A stretch of DNA of 64,000 nt from Teredinibacter sp. KSP-S5-2 (GCF_032773895.1 NZ_CP120416.1:2230001-2294000); one strand, 5' to 3'. Positions 33,127 to 41,980 are shown, numbered from the stretch's first letter. Translations and numbers: made by a program. Notes: a model not told the origin generated them from the letters alone.

Positions 33127-34143
33127 ATGCATCTGATCCAAAAAGTCCCCACCAACATCATTACTGGCTTTCTCGGTACAGGGAAAACCACAGCCATTAA
33201 CCAGCTTATGAGACGAAAGCCGGAACATGAATCCTGGGCAGTATTGGTGAATGAGTTTGGTGATATAGGTGTTGATAATCAGCTGATCCGCTCAAAACAG
33301 AATCAGGATGTGTTTATAAAAGAAGTACCCGGCGGCTGCATGTGCTGTGTTAATGGCCTCCCGATGCAAGTAGCGCTCAATAAATTGCTCGCGGAAGCAA
33401 AGCCACAACGTCTGATTATTGAACCTACCGGCTTGGGCCACCCTCTGGAAATCATTGAGGTGCTGACCAACCCGCCCAATCAAAATACCATTGAGCTACA
33501 GGCGGTAATTACCCTGGTAGATGCGAGAAAAATAACTGATGAACGTTATATTAGTAATGCAACATTTATCCAACAATTAACTGTTGCCGATATTCTCGTT
33601 GCCAATAAAGAAGACTTGTACCAAGCAAATGAGTTGGAACAATTAAACGCTTTTATCAAGGCGCAATCTCTTCCTCAACGCAAGATTATCTCGACTTATC
33701 AAGGTGCTCTGCCTATCTCAATATTAAACGAAGCTAGCCAACACAATAAAACAGCGGCTTTCGTTCAAGCAAAAAAAACGCACTCTCTATTGCGCCCAGC
33801 CAAACAAACCTCAGCCAATGATGAAAATACGCTAAGCTTTCCTGAATGCGGGTATATCACGACTTCAGGCCAGTCCGATGGCTACACCAGTAAAGGTTGG
33901 TTATTTAACAGCGATTTTGTTTTTGACTACATCAAAGCATATGAACTAGTTGATCGGCTGCACTTCGATCGAGTTAAAGCGGTTTTTATTACGCAGGAAG
34001 GTATATTAGGCTGCAATAAAGTAGGCGACGAACTCACCTTGCATGAACTGGATGAAGCCATGGATAGTCGCATCGAAATAATCAGCGAGCATGAGATTGA
34101 AGATATAACTGCGCACCTACTCGACTGTGTGATTAGAGAATAA
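33127..34143 (+). CDS. COG0523 (CobW/ZNG1-type) metallochaperone GTPase
   Basis: A 338-residue G3E-family GTPase that loads metal into target proteins. It has a Walker A 'GFLGTGKTTAIN' (residues 14-25), the metal-binding 'GGCMCC' motif (C71, C73, C74), a 'EPTGLGHP' segment, and the base-recognition 'NKED' (about 159-162). The C-terminal CobW-type domain follows ('GYTSKGWLFNSDFVFDYIKA', 'VKAVFITQEGILGCN'). Such proteins handle zinc or cobalt depending on the subgroup, which cannot be fixed from this sequence. The gene is alone; no zinc operator was seen upstream. The start ATG at 33127 lacks an obvious Shine-Dalgarno box. Confidence 0.93.
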   Translation: MHLIQKVPTNIITGFLGTGKTTAINQLMRRKPEHESWAVLVNEFGDIGVDNQLIRSKQNQDVFIKEVPGGCMCCVNGLPMQVALNKLLAEAKPQRLIIEPTGLGHPLEIIEVLTNPPNQNTIELQAVITLVDARKITDERYISNATFIQQLTVADILVANKEDLYQANELEQLNAFIKAQSLPQRKIISTYQGALPISILNEASQHNKTAAFVQAKKTHSLLRPAKQTSANDENTLSFPECGYITTSGQSDGYTSKGWLFNSDFVFDYIKAYELVDRLHFDRVKAVFITQEGILGCNKVGDELTLHELDEAMDSRIEIISEHEIEDITAHLLDCVIRE

Positions 34144-34449
34144 TCAATAATGGGCAGCCGACGGGGTTTTATTCCCATTGTTGCCCTATACCCAACCTCC
34201 CTACTGTAATTCCTCGGTAGGATAGCATGGTCATATTTCGACCTTTTCAATATGCAAGTCAAAAACGACTGACAGGCACCTTTGATAACACTTGATTTTA
34301 AAACACATCGTTTTAATATAACCCCATTGGCTGAGCTTCGGCCAAGAAACCAAAAGCGGTTTTATCTGGATGAGACCTTCCCTATACAACGATAACAAAA
34401 CGGGGCAGGAAATCTGGGAGATGTAAAAAAAGGATAAAGGAACAAGAAA
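34144..34449. other. intergenic region with a hairpin downstream of the GTPase gene
   Basis: About 300 bases with no gene. Near the GTPase stop is a hairpin with two alternative pairings: CAATAATGGG with CCCATTGTTG (34145-34183) and GGGCA with TGCCC (34192-34226 region). It may end the GTPase transcript, but no clear T-run follows. The rest should hold the promoter of the zinc-ribbon gene; an AAGGA box precedes its start at 34450. Confidence 0.4.
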
Positions 34450-34869
34450 ATGAAATACCAGTGTCCGGGTTGCGGAGTCAACCTGAAATGGAGACTTATA
34501 TTCACCGCTAATAGTCTAAATAGTTTTCAGTTAGACGGTGTTTCCTATCAAGAATATGGAAAATGCCCCAAATGTCGATGTGTTCTGGGGTTAAATCCAC
34601 ATCCCAATGAACAAAAAATGCACCGTTATAATATCCCTTTGGTGGTGTTTGCCTTACTGCTTGGTCTAATTAACAGCGCTATCGATTTGTATCATCAACC
34701 GACGCTTTTTTCCGGCCTGTTTATTTTCGCTTCCCTGCTAATTGTTACCAGTATTGTGGTTAGCCTCAAACTACGCCTGACCATCGCAAACGATTGGGCC
34801 AGATACGTGAAAAAAGAGGAAGAGCCATTGAAAATAATGCAGGATGTGCAGAATCAGGAAAACTGTTAA
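34450..34869 (+). CDS. zinc-ribbon membrane protein of unknown function
   Basis: A 139-residue protein. The N-terminus has two CxxC pairs forming a probable zinc ribbon ('YQCPGCGVNL' and 'GKCPKCRCVLGL', so C5, C8, C39, C42 with C44 extra). Two membrane helices follow at about 62-80 ('PLVVFALLLGLINSAIDLY') and 87-106 ('SGLFIFASLLIVTSIVVSL'). No named family was recognised. The C-terminal tail is acidic. It is preceded by an AAGGA box and converges with moaE, ending 10 bases from it, so the two transcripts face each other. Its neighbours give no functional clue. Confidence 0.75.
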   Translation: MKYQCPGCGVNLKWRLIFTANSLNSFQLDGVSYQEYGKCPKCRCVLGLNPHPNEQKMHRYNIPLVVFALLLGLINSAIDLYHQPTLFSGLFIFASLLIVTSIVVSLKLRLTIANDWARYVKKEEEPLKIMQDVQNQENC

Positions 34870-34878
34870 GCAGGTGAA

Positions 34879-35340
34879 TCAATCGCGCCATTTTTTCAAG
34901 GCTTGCTGATCTTTTTCATTCGCTTCAACCCAGCGGGAACCTTGCGACGTCAATTCTTTTTTCCAAAATGGTGCCTGAGTTTTCAGGAAGTCCATAACAA
35001 ATTCTGCTGCCGCAAATGCAGCTTCACGATGAGCACTGGTTACACCTACGTAAACAATTTGATCCCCCGGATATAGTTGCCCTACCCGGTGGATAATACG
35101 TATATTATTTAGCGACCAACGTTCCCTTGCTTGATGCACGATGATCTCAAGCATTTTTTCTGTCATACCGGGGTAATGCTCCAGAAACATCCCCTTTACA
35201 TCACAGTTCTGATTAAAATCTCTAACCAAACCAGTAAACGTTACCACGGCTCCATCTTCATGGCCGGCACTACGTAACCCCTGGTATTCTCTGGCAATAT
35301 CGAAATCTTGTTCCTGTACGGTAATATCCGTTCGAGACAC
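34879..35340 (-). CDS. moaE: molybdopterin synthase catalytic subunit MoaE
   Basis: MoaE is the large subunit of molybdopterin synthase; with MoaD it adds sulfur to cPMP. The protein has 'YQGLRSAGHEDGAVVTFTGL' (MoaE N-terminal core), 'EHYPGMTEKMLE' (catalytic region) and 'VGVTSAHREAAFAAAEFVMD', 'TQAPFWKKELTS' (Lys-rich catalytic loop). I start at a GTG at 35340: a GGAGG box sits 5 bases upstream and the true start is one base after the moaD stop; the frame upstream to 35406 runs through moaD. This gives 153 residues, the usual length. It is the last gene of the moa operon. Confidence 0.96.
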   Translation of the reverse strand: MSRTDITVQEQDFDIAREYQGLRSAGHEDGAVVTFTGLVRDFNQNCDVKGMFLEHYPGMTEKMLEIIVHQARERWSLNNIRIIHRVGQLYPGDQIVYVGVTSAHREAAFAAAEFVMDFLKTQAPFWKKELTSQGSRWVEANEKDQQALKKWRD

Positions 35341-35341
35341 A

Positions 35342-35590
35342 TTAGCCTCCAGTAACCGGTGGAAAAAAGGCCACCTCATCACCTGCGGAAAGTGTCGCAG
35401 CATCATTTGCCATCGTCTGATTGACCGCGACCAAGGCCTTATCTTCAGCCAGGTATTCTTCCATGCTGTTAAATCGACTTTTTAACGTTTGCCTTAACTC
35501 GGCAACAGTCTGTACTTCAGAAGCTTCAAGATTTAATTCAGGGCACGCAAGTAGTTCCCGCAGTTGACCAAAAAACACCACTTTAATCAC
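35342..35590 (-). CDS. moaD: molybdopterin synthase sulfur carrier subunit MoaD
   Basis: A small ubiquitin-like protein of about 82 residues that carries the thiocarboxylate sulfur on its C-terminal glycine. It begins 'IKVVFFGQLRELL' (typical 'MIKVLFFGQLRE') and ends 'EVAFFPPVTGG', the required GG. I start at the GTG at 35590, which follows a strong GGGGAGG box at ideal spacing; the ATG six codons earlier at 35608 overlaps the moaC stop and lacks one, so it is less likely. The gene sits between moaC and moaE, and its stop is one base from the moaE start. Confidence 0.93.
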   Translation of the reverse strand: MIKVVFFGQLRELLACPELNLEASEVQTVAELRQTLKSRFNSMEEYLAEDKALVAVNQTMANDAATLSAGDEVAFFPPVTGG

Positions 35591-35604
35591 CGTTGCCTCC
35601 CCAT

Positions 35605-36078
35605 TCATTGCTTACGCCAGTGTCCGGTTTTACCGCCTTGTTTTTCGACAACCTGAATGCCTTCAATGGTCATACCTGGGTCGACCGCTTTACACATATC
35701 AAACAAAGTTAAAGCGGCGACTGAAACAGCGGTTAACGCTTCCATTTCTACACCGGTTTGCCCGGTTAATTTGCAGAGGGCAGTTATTTCTACGCAGGAG
35801 GATTCCGTATTTAATTCAAAGTCCACACTGACTTTTGACAGCATTAATGGGTGACAAAGAGGAATTAAATCACTGGTTTTTTTGGCTGCCTGAATACCGG
35901 CAATGCGGGCAACCTGAATAACATCACCCTTTTTATGACCGTGGTTAGCAATCAATTCCAGGGTTTCCTGTTTCATGCAAACACGCCCTTGCGCAACAGC
36001 CTGTCGTTGGCTCTGCACTTTCTCGCTTACGTCCACCATGCTTGCCTGTCCCTGTTTATCTATATGCGTTAAAGCCAT
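35605..36078 (-). CDS. moaC: cyclic pyranopterin monophosphate synthase MoaC
   Basis: MoaC converts the MoaA product to cyclic pyranopterin monophosphate. The 157-residue protein shows the family order: '[12 protein letters not shown]' at the start, '[20 protein letters not shown]' (catalytic region) and '[20 protein letters not shown]' (active-site Glu and Asp), ending '[19 protein letters not shown]'. It is the standard length. In the operon it follows moaB by 3 bases and precedes moaD. No missing residue was seen. Confidence 0.97.
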   Translation of the reverse strand: MALTHIDKQGQASMVDVSEKVQSQRQAVAQGRVCMKQETLELIANHGHKKGDVIQVARIAGIQAAKKTSDLIPLCHPLMLSKVSVDFELNTESSCVEITALCKLTGQTGVEMEALTAVSVAALTLFDMCKAVDPGMTIEGIQVVEKQGGKTGHWRKQ

Positions 36079-36081
36079 AGA

Positions 36082-36627
36082 TTAACCTCTAGACTCACAG
36101 GCATCTGCCGGCGCTTGCTTTAATTGCGGCACAAAATTGCACGGTCTGTGACTGGCATCCAGCTGATCCTGAATAATGCCTTCCCATGCTGTTTTACAGG
36201 CATTGGTCGAACCAGGCATCGCAAAAATAACGGTTTTATTGGCCAACCCCGCCACAGCCCGAGACTGGATAGTCGAGGTGCCGATTTGCTCATAGGATAT
36301 TTTACGAAACAACTCACCGTAACCATCTACTTGTTTATCCAGTAATGGTAACAGCGCCTCTGGAGTGGAATCTCTCGCTGTAAAACCTGTGCCTCCGGTA
36401 ATTAATACCACTTGCACGGTTTCCGATGCAATCCACTGCGATACCACTGCTCGAATTTTATAAATATCATCGATGACTATTTGCTTGTCTGCCAGTGTAT
36501 GCCCGGCAGTATGCAAGGCATCCGTTAAATATTCACCAGAGGTATCAGTTTGTTCCGTACGTGTATCCGATACCGTTAATACCGCAATGTTTAAGGGTTG
36601 AAATGCACTTTTATGATTGTGACCCAT
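36082..36627 (-). CDS. moaB: molybdopterin adenylyltransferase-type protein MoaB
   Basis: A 181-residue MoaB/MogA-family protein that adenylates molybdopterin before metal insertion in some organisms. It has 'PLNIAVLTVSDTRTEQTDTS' at the start, 'VVLITGGTGFTARDSTPEAL' (nucleotide loop) and 'VIFAMPGSTNACKTAWEG'. I start at the ATG at 36627, which follows GAGGAC at good spacing; the frame extends upstream into mobA. MoaB is followed by MoaC. Its exact role is debated; MogA may do the adenylation, and no mogA is seen here. Confidence 0.95.
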   Translation of the reverse strand: MGHNHKSAFQPLNIAVLTVSDTRTEQTDTSGEYLTDALHTAGHTLADKQIVIDDIYKIRAVVSQWIASETVQVVLITGGTGFTARDSTPEALLPLLDKQVDGYGELFRKISYEQIGTSTIQSRAVAGLANKTVIFAMPGSTNACKTAWEGIIQDQLDASHRPCNFVPQLKQAPADACESRG

Positions 36628-36634
36628 AACGTCC

Positions 36635-37213
36635 TCAAATGAAGTTGTTGTGTGCAACACGCGACCATTCTTCCGGCGTGTTGACATTCGTTAATTGCAT
36701 GTTTGTCGTGCTGGCTATTTCTGCAGCCCCACACTGTTTGAGTAAATAGCGAATCGAATTGGTTTTGTCTCCATTCACAGCCAGCGATGTTTTCTCTCGT
36801 AGGTCTGTATTAACGCGAATAGAAAATGGGAAAAGGCTGTCAGAATAAAATGCTGATTTTCCGGTCTGCTCAACGGTCTGGTGTAAATGCCGTATCGCAT
36901 CAACAGTGAGCAGAGGCATATCTACTGGAATAACCGTTAACCAATCCAGTTCAATTTCGTGTTCACAGATGTAGTGTAGAACAGAATACACGCCACCAAC
37001 CGGTCCCTTATTGGGAATAAGATCAGCGATACCGTCACCCTGATTTCGACTAACATATACGTGTTCACAGCCAGATTGAACAAGACGATCACAGCTGTAC
37101 TCCAACCAACTCTTACCTTGAATCGTTAATAGCGCTTTGTCTTTTCCCATGCGGCGGGATTCACCACCCGCCAGTACCAGGCCATGAAAAACGGGATTAT
37201 TTTTCTGCGCCAT
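36635..37213 (-). CDS. mobA: molybdenum cofactor guanylyltransferase MobA
   Basis: MobA attaches GMP to molybdopterin to give the dinucleotide cofactor used by DMSO-reductase-type enzymes. The 192-residue protein starts 'FHGLVLAGGESRRMGKDKAL' (the nucleotide-binding signature LAGGxSRRMGxDKA) and has 'LDWLTVIPVDMPLLTVDAIR' (the D-M-P metal site). It lies 4 bases after moaA and 7 before moaB in the operon. Its place inside the moa operon, rather than with mobB, shows that the cell uses the MGD form. Full length for the family. Confidence 0.95.
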   Translation of the reverse strand: MAQKNNPVFHGLVLAGGESRRMGKDKALLTIQGKSWLEYSCDRLVQSGCEHVYVSRNQGDGIADLIPNKGPVGGVYSVLHYICEHEIELDWLTVIPVDMPLLTVDAIRHLHQTVEQTGKSAFYSDSLFPFSIRVNTDLREKTSLAVNGDKTNSIRYLLKQCGAAEIASTTNMQLTNVNTPEEWSRVAHNNFI

Positions 37214-37217
37214 GGAA

Positions 37218-38183
37218 TTAACCGCCTAGCATCGCCAAATGTTTAGTGGCGCCACTTTGGTGTTCTTGTAAATAGTGTGTTGGCAGTTTTAAACCAAGAA
37301 CTTGGTGAATGTAATGAATCAACTTTTCCGGGTCATCAAGATATGGACGTAGTTCGTAACCTTCTTCACCAAATAAACACAAGTGTAACTTACCGAGAGA
37401 AGACACGCGCAGACGATTGCAGCTGGAACAAAAATCTTTACTGTAGGGCGCGATAAAACCAATTCGCCCATCAAAATCCGGGTGGAAATATTCCTTTGCC
37501 GGGCCAGCACTTTTAGCACGAATCTGCCGCTGCCAGCCACGGGAAATCAAACTGGATTCCAACTCATTCGCTGCCACATGGTTGTCGTGAAAAAACTGTT
37601 TATTATCACCAGTTTCCATCAATTCAATCATGCGCAAAGTAATCGGACGATCTTTAATCCAGGAAAGAAAATCTTCAAATTCACGTAAATTGTATTGACG
37701 CATCAAAACGGTATTTACCTTGATTGTACCGATTGATGTTGCGCAGGCTTTGTCCAACGCCCGTAAAATGGATTCGAGTGCGTCGTGCCCAGTGATGCTA
37801 TTAAACATACGCGGGTCAAAACTATCGATACTGACATTCAGCCGATCCAAGCCAGCCGCAACCCAATCATCGAGATATTTTTCCATACGATGACCATTGG
37901 TAGTCAAAGCAACAGTTTTTATTCCTGGCGTCGCTTTTACCGCCTCAATAATCTGAGGAAGGTCTTTACGAATACTCGGCTCACCACCGGTGATGCGTAT
38001 TTTATCAATACCGGCTTGAGCAAAAGCGGAGGCGATTTTCCGGATTTCTGTTAATGATAGGAAACTGGGCCGCCCTTCCTGCTGATAACCATCAGGCAGA
38101 CAGTAGTTGCAACGGTAATTGCAGGCCTCAGTAACGGATAGGCGCAAATAACGAAACTGCCTACCATAATTGTCTTGTAGCAT
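37218..38183 (-). CDS. moaA: GTP 3',8-cyclase MoaA (radical SAM)
   Basis: MoaA turns GTP into the first pyranopterin precursor with a radical SAM cluster and a second [4Fe-4S] cluster. The N-terminal cluster motif is 'CNYRCNYC' (C21, C25, C28), the 'GGEPSIRKDLP' SAM segment follows, and the C-terminal cluster cysteines lie in 'CSSCNRLRVSSLGKLHLC'. It ends in 'LAMLGG', the conserved terminal GG. I start at the ATG at 38183, with GGAAAGG upstream; the frame extends to a GTG seven codons earlier. This first gene of the operon has a structured leader that fits a Moco riboswitch. Confidence 0.97.
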   Translation of the reverse strand: MLQDNYGRQFRYLRLSVTEACNYRCNYCLPDGYQQEGRPSFLSLTEIRKIASAFAQAGIDKIRITGGEPSIRKDLPQIIEAVKATPGIKTVALTTNGHRMEKYLDDWVAAGLDRLNVSIDSFDPRMFNSITGHDALESILRALDKACATSIGTIKVNTVLMRQYNLREFEDFLSWIKDRPITLRMIELMETGDNKQFFHDNHVAANELESSLISRGWQRQIRAKSAGPAKEYFHPDFDGRIGFIAPYSKDFCSSCNRLRVSSLGKLHLCLFGEEGYELRPYLDDPEKLIHYIHQVLGLKLPTHYLQEHQSGATKHLAMLGG

Positions 38184-38228
38184 GTTCAACACCTTTCCAA
38201 ACACGGGAGGCCAGTTGATTTCTCTTCT

Positions 38229-38329
38229 AACCCGGTGGCTTTAACCACGGCCTGAGTACCATGCCAGAGGTTTAGGTACACAGACTTCGGTCTTGAATGT
38301 CCGAATTTCAATTTACGACTGCTTAAACC
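38229..38329 (-). promoter_or_regulatory. probable molybdenum cofactor (Moco) riboswitch in the moaA leader
   Basis: The 5' leader of moaA folds into several short stems. On the minus strand, AACC (38269-38272) pairs with GGTT (38229-38232), enclosing CTGG/CCGG, GGC/GCC and a GTGG/CCAC hairpin, and ends in CGGGTTAGAAG. This spelling and the position upstream of moaA resemble the Moco RNA family. The same AACC stretch can instead pair with GGTTTA at 38324-38329, a possible switch. The family match is from memory, not a covariance search. The remaining 38330-38588 holds the divergent moaA and moeB promoters, with no other structure noted. Confidence 0.55.
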
Positions 38330-38588
38330 ACAAATAAGCTATGGTTTTTAGTTCGAGGTATTGCCCGACTCCATAAGCATATTCTAGTGAAAACAATCAC
38401 TTAACGTACCTATTGTACGCCGTTTACAGGAACAGATTCTATATGACTATAGGGCTAACCAAAGTAAAAGCCTCTATCCATTTGGTGTTATAGCCGCATC
38501 CCTCTTTGTGACCATATACCATAACAAGGCTGTGCTTGATCTGCATACCCGGCTATCATGGGGTCAAAGCCCCAACGACATCCCCGCT

Positions 38589-39341
38589 ATGCAACGTCTA
38601 ACTCAAAACGAATCACTTAGATACTGTCGAAATATCTTTGTTCCAGACATGGGTATGGAAGGACAAGAAAAGCTGCTTAATAGCAAGGTGCTGGTAATGG
38701 GGCTCGGCGGACTCGGCTGCGCGGCCTCCCCCTACCTAGTAGCTGCTGGAATTGGCGAAATGACGTTGGTGGATTTTGATAGGGTTGAGGTGAGTAACCT
38801 TCAACGGCAAATTCTTCATACAGACAACGACTTGAATCGAAATAAAGTGGATTCCGCAAAGGAGTCGCTACAGCCACTGAACCCCAGCTGCAAGATCCAG
38901 ACAATTCATGCCCAACTAGACCAGCAAGCACTGTCAGATTTGGTTCAACAGCATACCCTGGTGCTAGACTGCACGGATAACCTCGTCACCCGTAAGCAGA
39001 TCAATCAATGCTGTTTCCAACATAAAACGCCCTTGGTGTCCGGCGCAGCCATTAGAATGGAGGGTCAGGTTTCCACTTTCACCATGAAAGAAAATACCCC
39101 CTGCTATGAATGCTTTAGTCAGCAAATGGGAGAGCAGCAACTTTCCTGTGTGGAGTCCGGGGTTCTTGGACCAATAGTGGGAATGGTGGGGAGTACTCAA
39201 GCTATGGAAGCCATCAAATTGATCTCGGGTTTTGGCACACCGCTGCAAGGAAAACTCTTACTTATCGACGGAAAAACCATGGACTTTCGAAGTTTTTCAT
39301 TTGCCAAAAATCCACAATGCAAAACCTGCGGTGCGTCCTGA
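38589..39341 (+). CDS. moeB: molybdopterin-synthase adenylyltransferase MoeB (ThiF/HesA family)
   Basis: MoeB adenylates the MoaD C-terminus. The protein has 'QEKLLNSKVLVMGLGGLGCA' (nucleotide loop), 'VEVSNLQRQILHTDNDLN' (Mg/ATP), 'TDNLVTRKQINQCC', the zinc pairs 'CYEC' and 'CKTC', and the catalytic Cys in 'LSCVESGVLG'. I start at the ATG at 38589, because 'MQRLTQNESLRYCRNIF' aligns with the E. coli start; an upstream GTG at 38508 would add 27 residues without family similarity. This gives 250 residues. It is divergent from the moa operon and completes the sulfur-transfer pathway together with MoaD and MoaE. Confidence 0.95.
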   Translation: MQRLTQNESLRYCRNIFVPDMGMEGQEKLLNSKVLVMGLGGLGCAASPYLVAAGIGEMTLVDFDRVEVSNLQRQILHTDNDLNRNKVDSAKESLQPLNPSCKIQTIHAQLDQQALSDLVQQHTLVLDCTDNLVTRKQINQCCFQHKTPLVSGAAIRMEGQVSTFTMKENTPCYECFSQQMGEQQLSCVESGVLGPIVGMVGSTQAMEAIKLISGFGTPLQGKLLLIDGKTMDFRSFSFAKNPQCKTCGAS

Positions 39342-39403
39342 TTTATTTTTAAACAGACACACCGGCATATTCAGGGGTATTGTATTGGCTATTGACTGGC
39401 CGC

Positions 39404-40021
39404 TTACACTTTTCGAGCTATAACAAAAACGGCTGCATTTTTTTTAGGCTGCCATTCAAATTCAATGGTGAAGCCAGCATTTTGAATCGATTGCAACAGT
39501 TGATCGCGAGAAAAAAACCGAACAAGCGGTAAAAGACCAAAAAAATGGCCTAGGGTAAGAATATATTTTAAAAACTTCATATGCCCCAGACACGCAGTAC
39601 TGGAAACAAACACTCCTCCCGCTTTGAGCAGGCGATGAACTTTTGCGATTGCGACCTCCTTGTTTTCCAATAAGTGCAGTAAACTTAATGTCAGCACCGC
39701 ATCCATACTCTCGTCATTAACAGACAAATCGTCTATATCTGCCTGTTCAAACGTGACATTGTTATGCACAGAAGCTTTTAATTTTTCGTTGGCAATTGCC
39801 AACATGTTCTCAGAAATGTCCACAGCACGAATATGTTTTACGTAAGGTGCGTGGTATAACGACGTTGTTCCTGTGCCACATCCGATCTCCAGCACTTCAG
39901 ATTCAGGAGTAAAAAACTCTTGTGTTTTTTCCAACTTTTTATGGTACGCAGATTCATCTTCGACTGGTCTTGAGGCATATTTTTTTGCAATTTTGTCCCA
40001 GAACTTTGCGCTTTTATTCAT
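39404..40021 (-). CDS. class I SAM-dependent methyltransferase
   Basis: A 205-residue methyltransferase with the classic SAM-binding motif I 'VLEIGCGTGTTSL' (about 44-56), motif II 'IRAVDISENMLAIANEKL' (acidic loop) and a 'LTLSLLHLLENKEVAIAKVH' post-motif. The substrate cannot be deduced. The last 30 residues hold a hydrophobic turn region ('TLGHFFGLLPLVRFFSRDQL') that may bind a membrane or lipid substrate. It faces moeB with a gap of 62 bases and is divergent from the protease gene. No operon context suggests a pathway. Confidence 0.9.
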   Translation of the reverse strand: MNKSAKFWDKIAKKYASRPVEDESAYHKKLEKTQEFFTPESEVLEIGCGTGTTSLYHAPYVKHIRAVDISENMLAIANEKLKASVHNNVTFEQADIDDLSVNDESMDAVLTLSLLHLLENKEVAIAKVHRLLKAGGVFVSSTACLGHMKFLKYILTLGHFFGLLPLVRFFSRDQLLQSIQNAGFTIEFEWQPKKNAAVFVIARKV

Positions 40022-40189
40022 CTAATAACCTCAAAAAAATCCCATAGATTGTTCATCACGGTCTCCATTCTACCAACTCTTAAGCCAAAAAACGCATGGA
40101 TTGTTGGCATAAAAAAAATTGAGGAAACTCCTGACTTTCTCGTCCTAGAAAAACATATATTTTTTTTCACAACGGAGAATAATAATCTG

Positions 40190-41536
40190 ATGAAAACTCC
40201 TTTACGGTCCAGCTTGGCCGCATTCATTGCTCTTTATTCAGCCACTCTTGCGGCACAACCCTCAACCGAACTTGGCATACCCAAACCGGTTTATGGTGAC
40301 GACGAAATATTACCTCGTATTGTTGGCGGCATCCCTTCTCGATTTTCAGAGAGAAGCTATCAGGTATCCCTGCAATCCGGCACCAGCCATTTTTGTGGCG
40401 GTGCTTTAATCGGCAAAGACTGGGTATTAACCGCCGCTCACTGTGTAGACAATGGTGCGCCACCGCCCAGCGTACTAACAGGTACACACCTTAAAAACAG
40501 CGGTGGTCAACGTTTTGAAAGTGCTCAGGTTATTATTCACCCTGACTACCGACGAGCGCCGGAAGGCTATGACGTTGCCTTGTTAAAACTCACTGGCACA
40601 CCCGATTTAAGCCTTGAGAGATTGCAATTGGCCGACAACGCCGTAATGGGAGCGGTCGCTAATCCGGGAAATACAGTCACAATATCCGGCTGGGGGCGCT
40701 TTGCAGTTGGGGGCGATAAGCCGGATAACCTTTACGAGGTGGATGTGCCCCTTGTTTCCAACGAAACCTGTAGTCTCTCGTATCCTGGGAAAATCAACGA
40801 TTCCATGATTTGTGCCGGCCTGGAAGAAGGCGGCAAAGACTCCTGTGTGGGCGATAGCGGCGGCCCAATGGTGGCAGATTATCAGGGCCAAACATACAGC
40901 ATTGGGATTGTCAGCTGGGGCGCAGGCTGCGCAGAACCCAACTATTACGGCGTTTATGCTCGTACTCAACATATCGCAGATTGGGTTAGGCAATATGTTC
41001 CCGTAACAGGAGGCTCTTCCTCTTCAAGTAGCAGTTCTTCCGGCGGCTCCGGGTGTACTGGCGATGCCTACGTAGTCGGTGGCAGCTATCTGAATGGAGG
41101 CGTCGTTCATCACCATGATATTCACTACCGCTGCCTGGTGAAGGGCTGGTGCGCATCTACCGCTACCTGGGCTTATGAACCCGGCGCAGGCACATACTGG
41201 ACTAACGCCTGGGAGCTCGTTGGCGCGTGTGGTGCCGGCAGTTCGAGTTCAAGCTCATCCTCGAGCAGCAGCTCCTCAAGCTCCAGTAGTTCATCTTCAA
41301 GCTCGAGTAGCTCTTCCAGCTCAAGCAGTTCGTCATCCAGTTCAAGCAGCTCATCATCTGGCGGAACGGCCTGTGTTGGTCTAGCTCAATGGGACACATC
41401 CACCATTTACACCAACGGCGATAGCGTGCAGAAAAATGGCGTTAAGTACACGGCTAACTGGTGGTCACAGAATGATGACCCGGAGACTAACTCCGGCATG
41501 TGGCAGGTATGGAGCAATAACGGAAGCTGCTTATAG
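40190..41536 (+). CDS. secreted trypsin-like serine protease with CBM5/12-like modules and polyserine linkers
   Basis: A 448-residue exported protease. The signal peptide ends near residue 22 ('AFIALYSATLAAQ'). Activation would cut before 'IVGG' (R43/I44). The triad is H84 ('TAAHC'), D128 ('YDVALL') and S223 ('GDSGGP'), and D217 six residues before the Ser gives trypsin-type Arg/Lys specificity. After a 9-Ser linker comes a Cys-containing chitin-binding-like module (about 289-348), then 40 serines in a row (351-390), then a clear CBM5/12-type module ('AQWDTSTIYTNGDSVQKNG', 'YTANWWSQNDDPETN'). I start at 40190 for the signal peptide; the frame upstream is unrelated. A degradative enzyme on chitin-bound substrate is inferred. 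Confidence 0.93.
   Translation: MKTPLRSSLAAFIALYSATLAAQPSTELGIPKPVYGDDEILPRIVGGIPSRFSERSYQVSLQSGTSHFCGGALIGKDWVLTAAHCVDNGAPPPSVLTGTHLKNSGGQRFESAQVIIHPDYRRAPEGYDVALLKLTGTPDLSLERLQLADNAVMGAVANPGNTVTISGWGRFAVGGDKPDNLYEVDVPLVSNETCSLSYPGKINDSMICAGLEEGGKDSCVGDSGGPMVADYQGQTYSIGIVSWGAGCAEPNYYGVYARTQHIADWVRQYVPVTGGSSSSSSSSSGGSGCTGDAYVVGGSYLNGGVVHHHDIHYRCLVKGWCASTATWAYEPGAGTYWTNAWELVGACGAGSSSSSSSSSSSSSSSSSSSSSSSSSSSSSSSSSSSSSSSSGGTACVGLAQWDTSTIYTNGDSVQKNGVKYTANWWSQNDDPETNSGMWQVWSNNGSCL
41240..41359 (+). repeat. polyserine tract, 40 consecutive serine codons
   Basis: 120 bases coding only serine, with mixed AGY and TCN codons, so the DNA is not a perfect tandem repeat. Such linkers are typical of secreted modular hydrolases in Saccharophagus/Teredinibacter relatives and keep domains apart. 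Confidence 0.95.
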
Positions 41537-41980
41537 CGTCCCCGTTTCCAAATACTTGCTTCTCCTTCCAAACAGCAAGGGCACATGGATGTGCCGCTCT
41601 CTGTGCATAACGTGGCATCAGGACTCAGCCTGCCTTCCAAAACCAACGACTTGGCACAAATCTCTCCATAGCGACACCTTTTATAAAAGTATAAAAATAC
41701 CTACAGACAAAAGGTGAATCACAAAAAAAAATGGTTTATCGTTAGTGCTTTGCACTATTCAATTAGTTACAGAGAATATAAAAACAGATACAGAAGATTA
41801 CTAAAAGAAATAAAGCGTCCGAACCATCGATTCTGCTACACACTTTTATGGAAGAAAACCGATAAGTAACGATGCCTAGTAAGCGACTAAACTGAAATAA
41901 GACGAAACATCACTACTATAGAGTGAACCTGAAATTGCGAAAGCGATCTGTAAGCTGAGCCATTGCGAGAGAGCGAATTT
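41537..41980. other. intergenic region downstream of the protease gene
   Basis: About 440 bases with no gene. A tight hairpin GGCACAT/ATGTGCC with a 2-base loop lies at 41580-41595, 40 bases past the protease stop, but no T-run follows, so termination is uncertain. The region 41700-41950 is A-rich and would hold the hemerythrin promoter. No RNA family was recognised. Confidence 0.4.

Noticed and set aside
41240-41359. CRISPR or tandem repeat array
   Set aside because: The tract is coding, made only of mixed serine codons inside the protease gene, with no spacer-repeat structure.
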